This document shows, piece after piece, positions 62,509 to 64,000 of a stretch of 64,000 bases of DNA. Every line of letters starts with the position of its first letter. The stretch's first letter is position 1. Below the pieces are notes generated by a model. That model did not search any database. It saw only the letters and a program-made list of their open reading frames with translations, and had not been told where the DNA came from. The position numbers and the translations under genes are program-made. The DNA is from Semisulcospira habei (lineage: Eukaryota > Mollusca > Gastropoda > Semisulcospiridae), in NCBI GenBank assembly GCA_036245525.1, contig BTPG01000005.1, forward strand, positions 214,616,964-214,680,963, written 5' to 3'.

Positions 62509-63035
62509 GGATATACAACATTTTGTTGTTGTTGACTGCACTCTTTCGCCTATGTAAACTAATTCGCTTATTTATTTATTTTTTTTTTTTAATGTAGGTC
62601 TCTGACATTTGTCTTTGTTGAAGTTTATTGTAGTTGTAATTTGTTTGTGTGTTTGGTTGTGTTTGCTTGCTCGTTTGTTTGTTTGTTTCTTTGTCGTGAC
62701 AGTTTGTTGTGTGGGTAGAAACTCGTTTATTTGTAATCTGTTATTCTGTGTTTAGTCTGACGCGTCTGCATAGATAATGGACAAATTGAATCCTGCGAGG
62801 TGTTGTTCTCGACATGCGATACGCGCCTGCACGTCTTGTCTTTTGGCTGGAACACAGCGAGTGAGCGACGCGTAATTCCCAGCCAACAAAAGCTTTTCAG
62901 AGAGCGGACTCGAGCTTTGACAGTTCACAACGCCTCACCTGTGAGAAAACGCATCCGTCAGTATTGTATTGCAGCAAACCAATCTCATGCACGAATCCTT
63001 TTACACCGGTACATCTTTCACTTCCAAAGTGTTTA
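62509..63035. other. Intergenic stretch, no gene supported
   Basis: Poly-T and TTTG-rich sequence is followed by an open stretch without recognisable coding features. Confidence 0.5.
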
Positions 63036-63044
63036 AAGTTAATA

Positions 63045-63100
63045 GACCTGAAAGGCGCCAAGCTAATCATGCACTACCCTTGAACTAGCATGGTCACGGT
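63045..63100. mobile_element. Foldback MITE family A, right-arm fragment
   Basis: Only AAAGGCGCCAAGCTAATCATGCAC and CTACCCTTGAACTAGCATGG remain. Confidence 0.65.
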
Positions 63101-63553
63101 CTCTCAAACATATCTCCCACGACAAACCGTCAGTAGTGATTAGCAGACGTTTGAGTACTGTGAGCCATTTAGCTTAAGCCGTGAAAGGGATACCTGTTTC
63201 TAAAGTCTCCATTTTTCAAAACAACATGTTGAGAAAAGCCGACACGTGACCAGGCGTTAAGCGTGTCCGCTTCATTCTTATAAGAGTCACGTTGGCAGCA
63301 AAGAATATGACAATGACATCAATGGCGCGAACAGCCCATAACAAGTTAATCTTCCTTGAAGGACATTAGCAAATGTGAGGATAAATCTTCTCAGCCACCA
63401 CCACCACCACCACCAAACACCAACCACCAATCCCATCACCACCACCAGCAACCCCATCACGATTAAAAACAACTCTGCTCTTGTTTCTCTTCATTTTGTC
63501 GTTAACGAAATACAATTGGCACCGAGAGGACCACATCAAGACCCTGTCATCTA

Positions 63554-63625
63554 CAAGAGACATAGATTCTCATGTCCCCTTGCAGATGTAGCCGCAGGGG
63601 CGCATGAGAATCAATATCTCTTCCC
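63554..63625. mobile_element. Foldback MITE family B, diverged copy
   Basis: CAAGAGACATAGATTCTCAT and ATGAGAATCAATATCTCTTC arms with a mismatched centre. Confidence 0.75.
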
Positions 63626-63879
63626 TGCCGCGGTTGCCTCTGTTTTAATCCCCAAATTGCGGGAGTCACCCGAGCCATGGTGCGACTGCTTTGCATAAGC
63701 GACGTCTTTGTTTCAAGGCGCCGACTGATGAGGAACGGTGTGTGCGCGCATCAGGAAATGAAACCTTCCCATCAATCCAATCACCGGAAGTGGAACTACG
63801 CCATTTGCACCATTCATCTGATACTGCGGCATGGTCCTCCTTCTTTTGCAGGATGGCCTCAGCTGAGTTTCCACAGACC

Positions 63880-63946
63880 CCAGGAGACATAGACTCTCAT
63901 GAGATCTTGCAGTCGCAAGGGCTCATGAGGATCTATGTCGCTTGGT
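63880..63946. mobile_element. Foldback MITE family B, diverged copy
   Basis: GGAGACATAGACTCTCATGAG and CTCATGAGGATCTATGTCGC arms around CTTGCAGTCGCAAGGG. Confidence 0.75.
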
Positions 63947-64000
63947 AGTAGGTACTTTTTAGGCCGTGGTTCAAGATTAAAGTTGTTTCTTATCACATTT

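Overview
This window reads as a repeat-rich invertebrate nuclear genome. Spliced genes with GT-AG introns, tRNA-derived SINEs, LINEs, hAT and Maverick/Polinton DNA, long microsatellites and hundreds of bases of foldback DNA all point that way. A mollusc, perhaps a gastropod, is my best guess, but that is inference; no species-diagnostic gene is present.

Host genes are sparse. On the plus strand two exons (3492-3682 and 5896-6138) encode the C-terminal half of a Sel1-repeat protein that looks like the mitochondrial assembly factor COA7. On the minus strand five exons (38874 down to 9947) join with matching phases into the C-terminal part of one unrecognised protein. Its 25.8 kb intron (11127-36923) holds most of the mobile DNA.

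The centrepiece is a 21.5-kb Maverick/Polinton (adintovirus-like endogenous virus) at 13647-35102. It has terminal inverted repeats of about 0.67 kb and a 5-bp target duplication. It encodes a packaging ATPase, protein-primed DNA polymerase B, a retroviral-type integrase, a double-jelly-roll major capsid protein, a probable penton and a set of small membrane or coiled-coil proteins of unknown role. It is a fossil: the capsid gene has a stop and a frameshift, a small membrane-protein gene is split by a 381-bp retroposon, another gene is frameshifted before a PPxY tail, and the right terminal repeat is split by a full-length LINE.

The insertions are nested and can be ordered from target duplications: a foldback MITE (12958-36342) was hit by an RTE-like LINE (13121-36279), that LINE was hit by the Polinton, and the Polinton was hit by a second LINE (30616-34564) and a SINE-like retroposon (20761-21141).

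The flanks hold a broken hAT transposase (603-2165), a solo LTR (11494-12495), tRNA-derived SINEs, a second LINE copy (41080-43315), an RTE/CR1-like chimera (about 56150-58173) and three recurrent families of palindromic MITEs. There are also minisatellites (36402-36720, 50649-51400, 52068-52572), a roughly 0.85-kb TTAG/CTAG array, and many CT, GT and poly-G tracts. From 43.3 kb to the right end no host gene could be supported.
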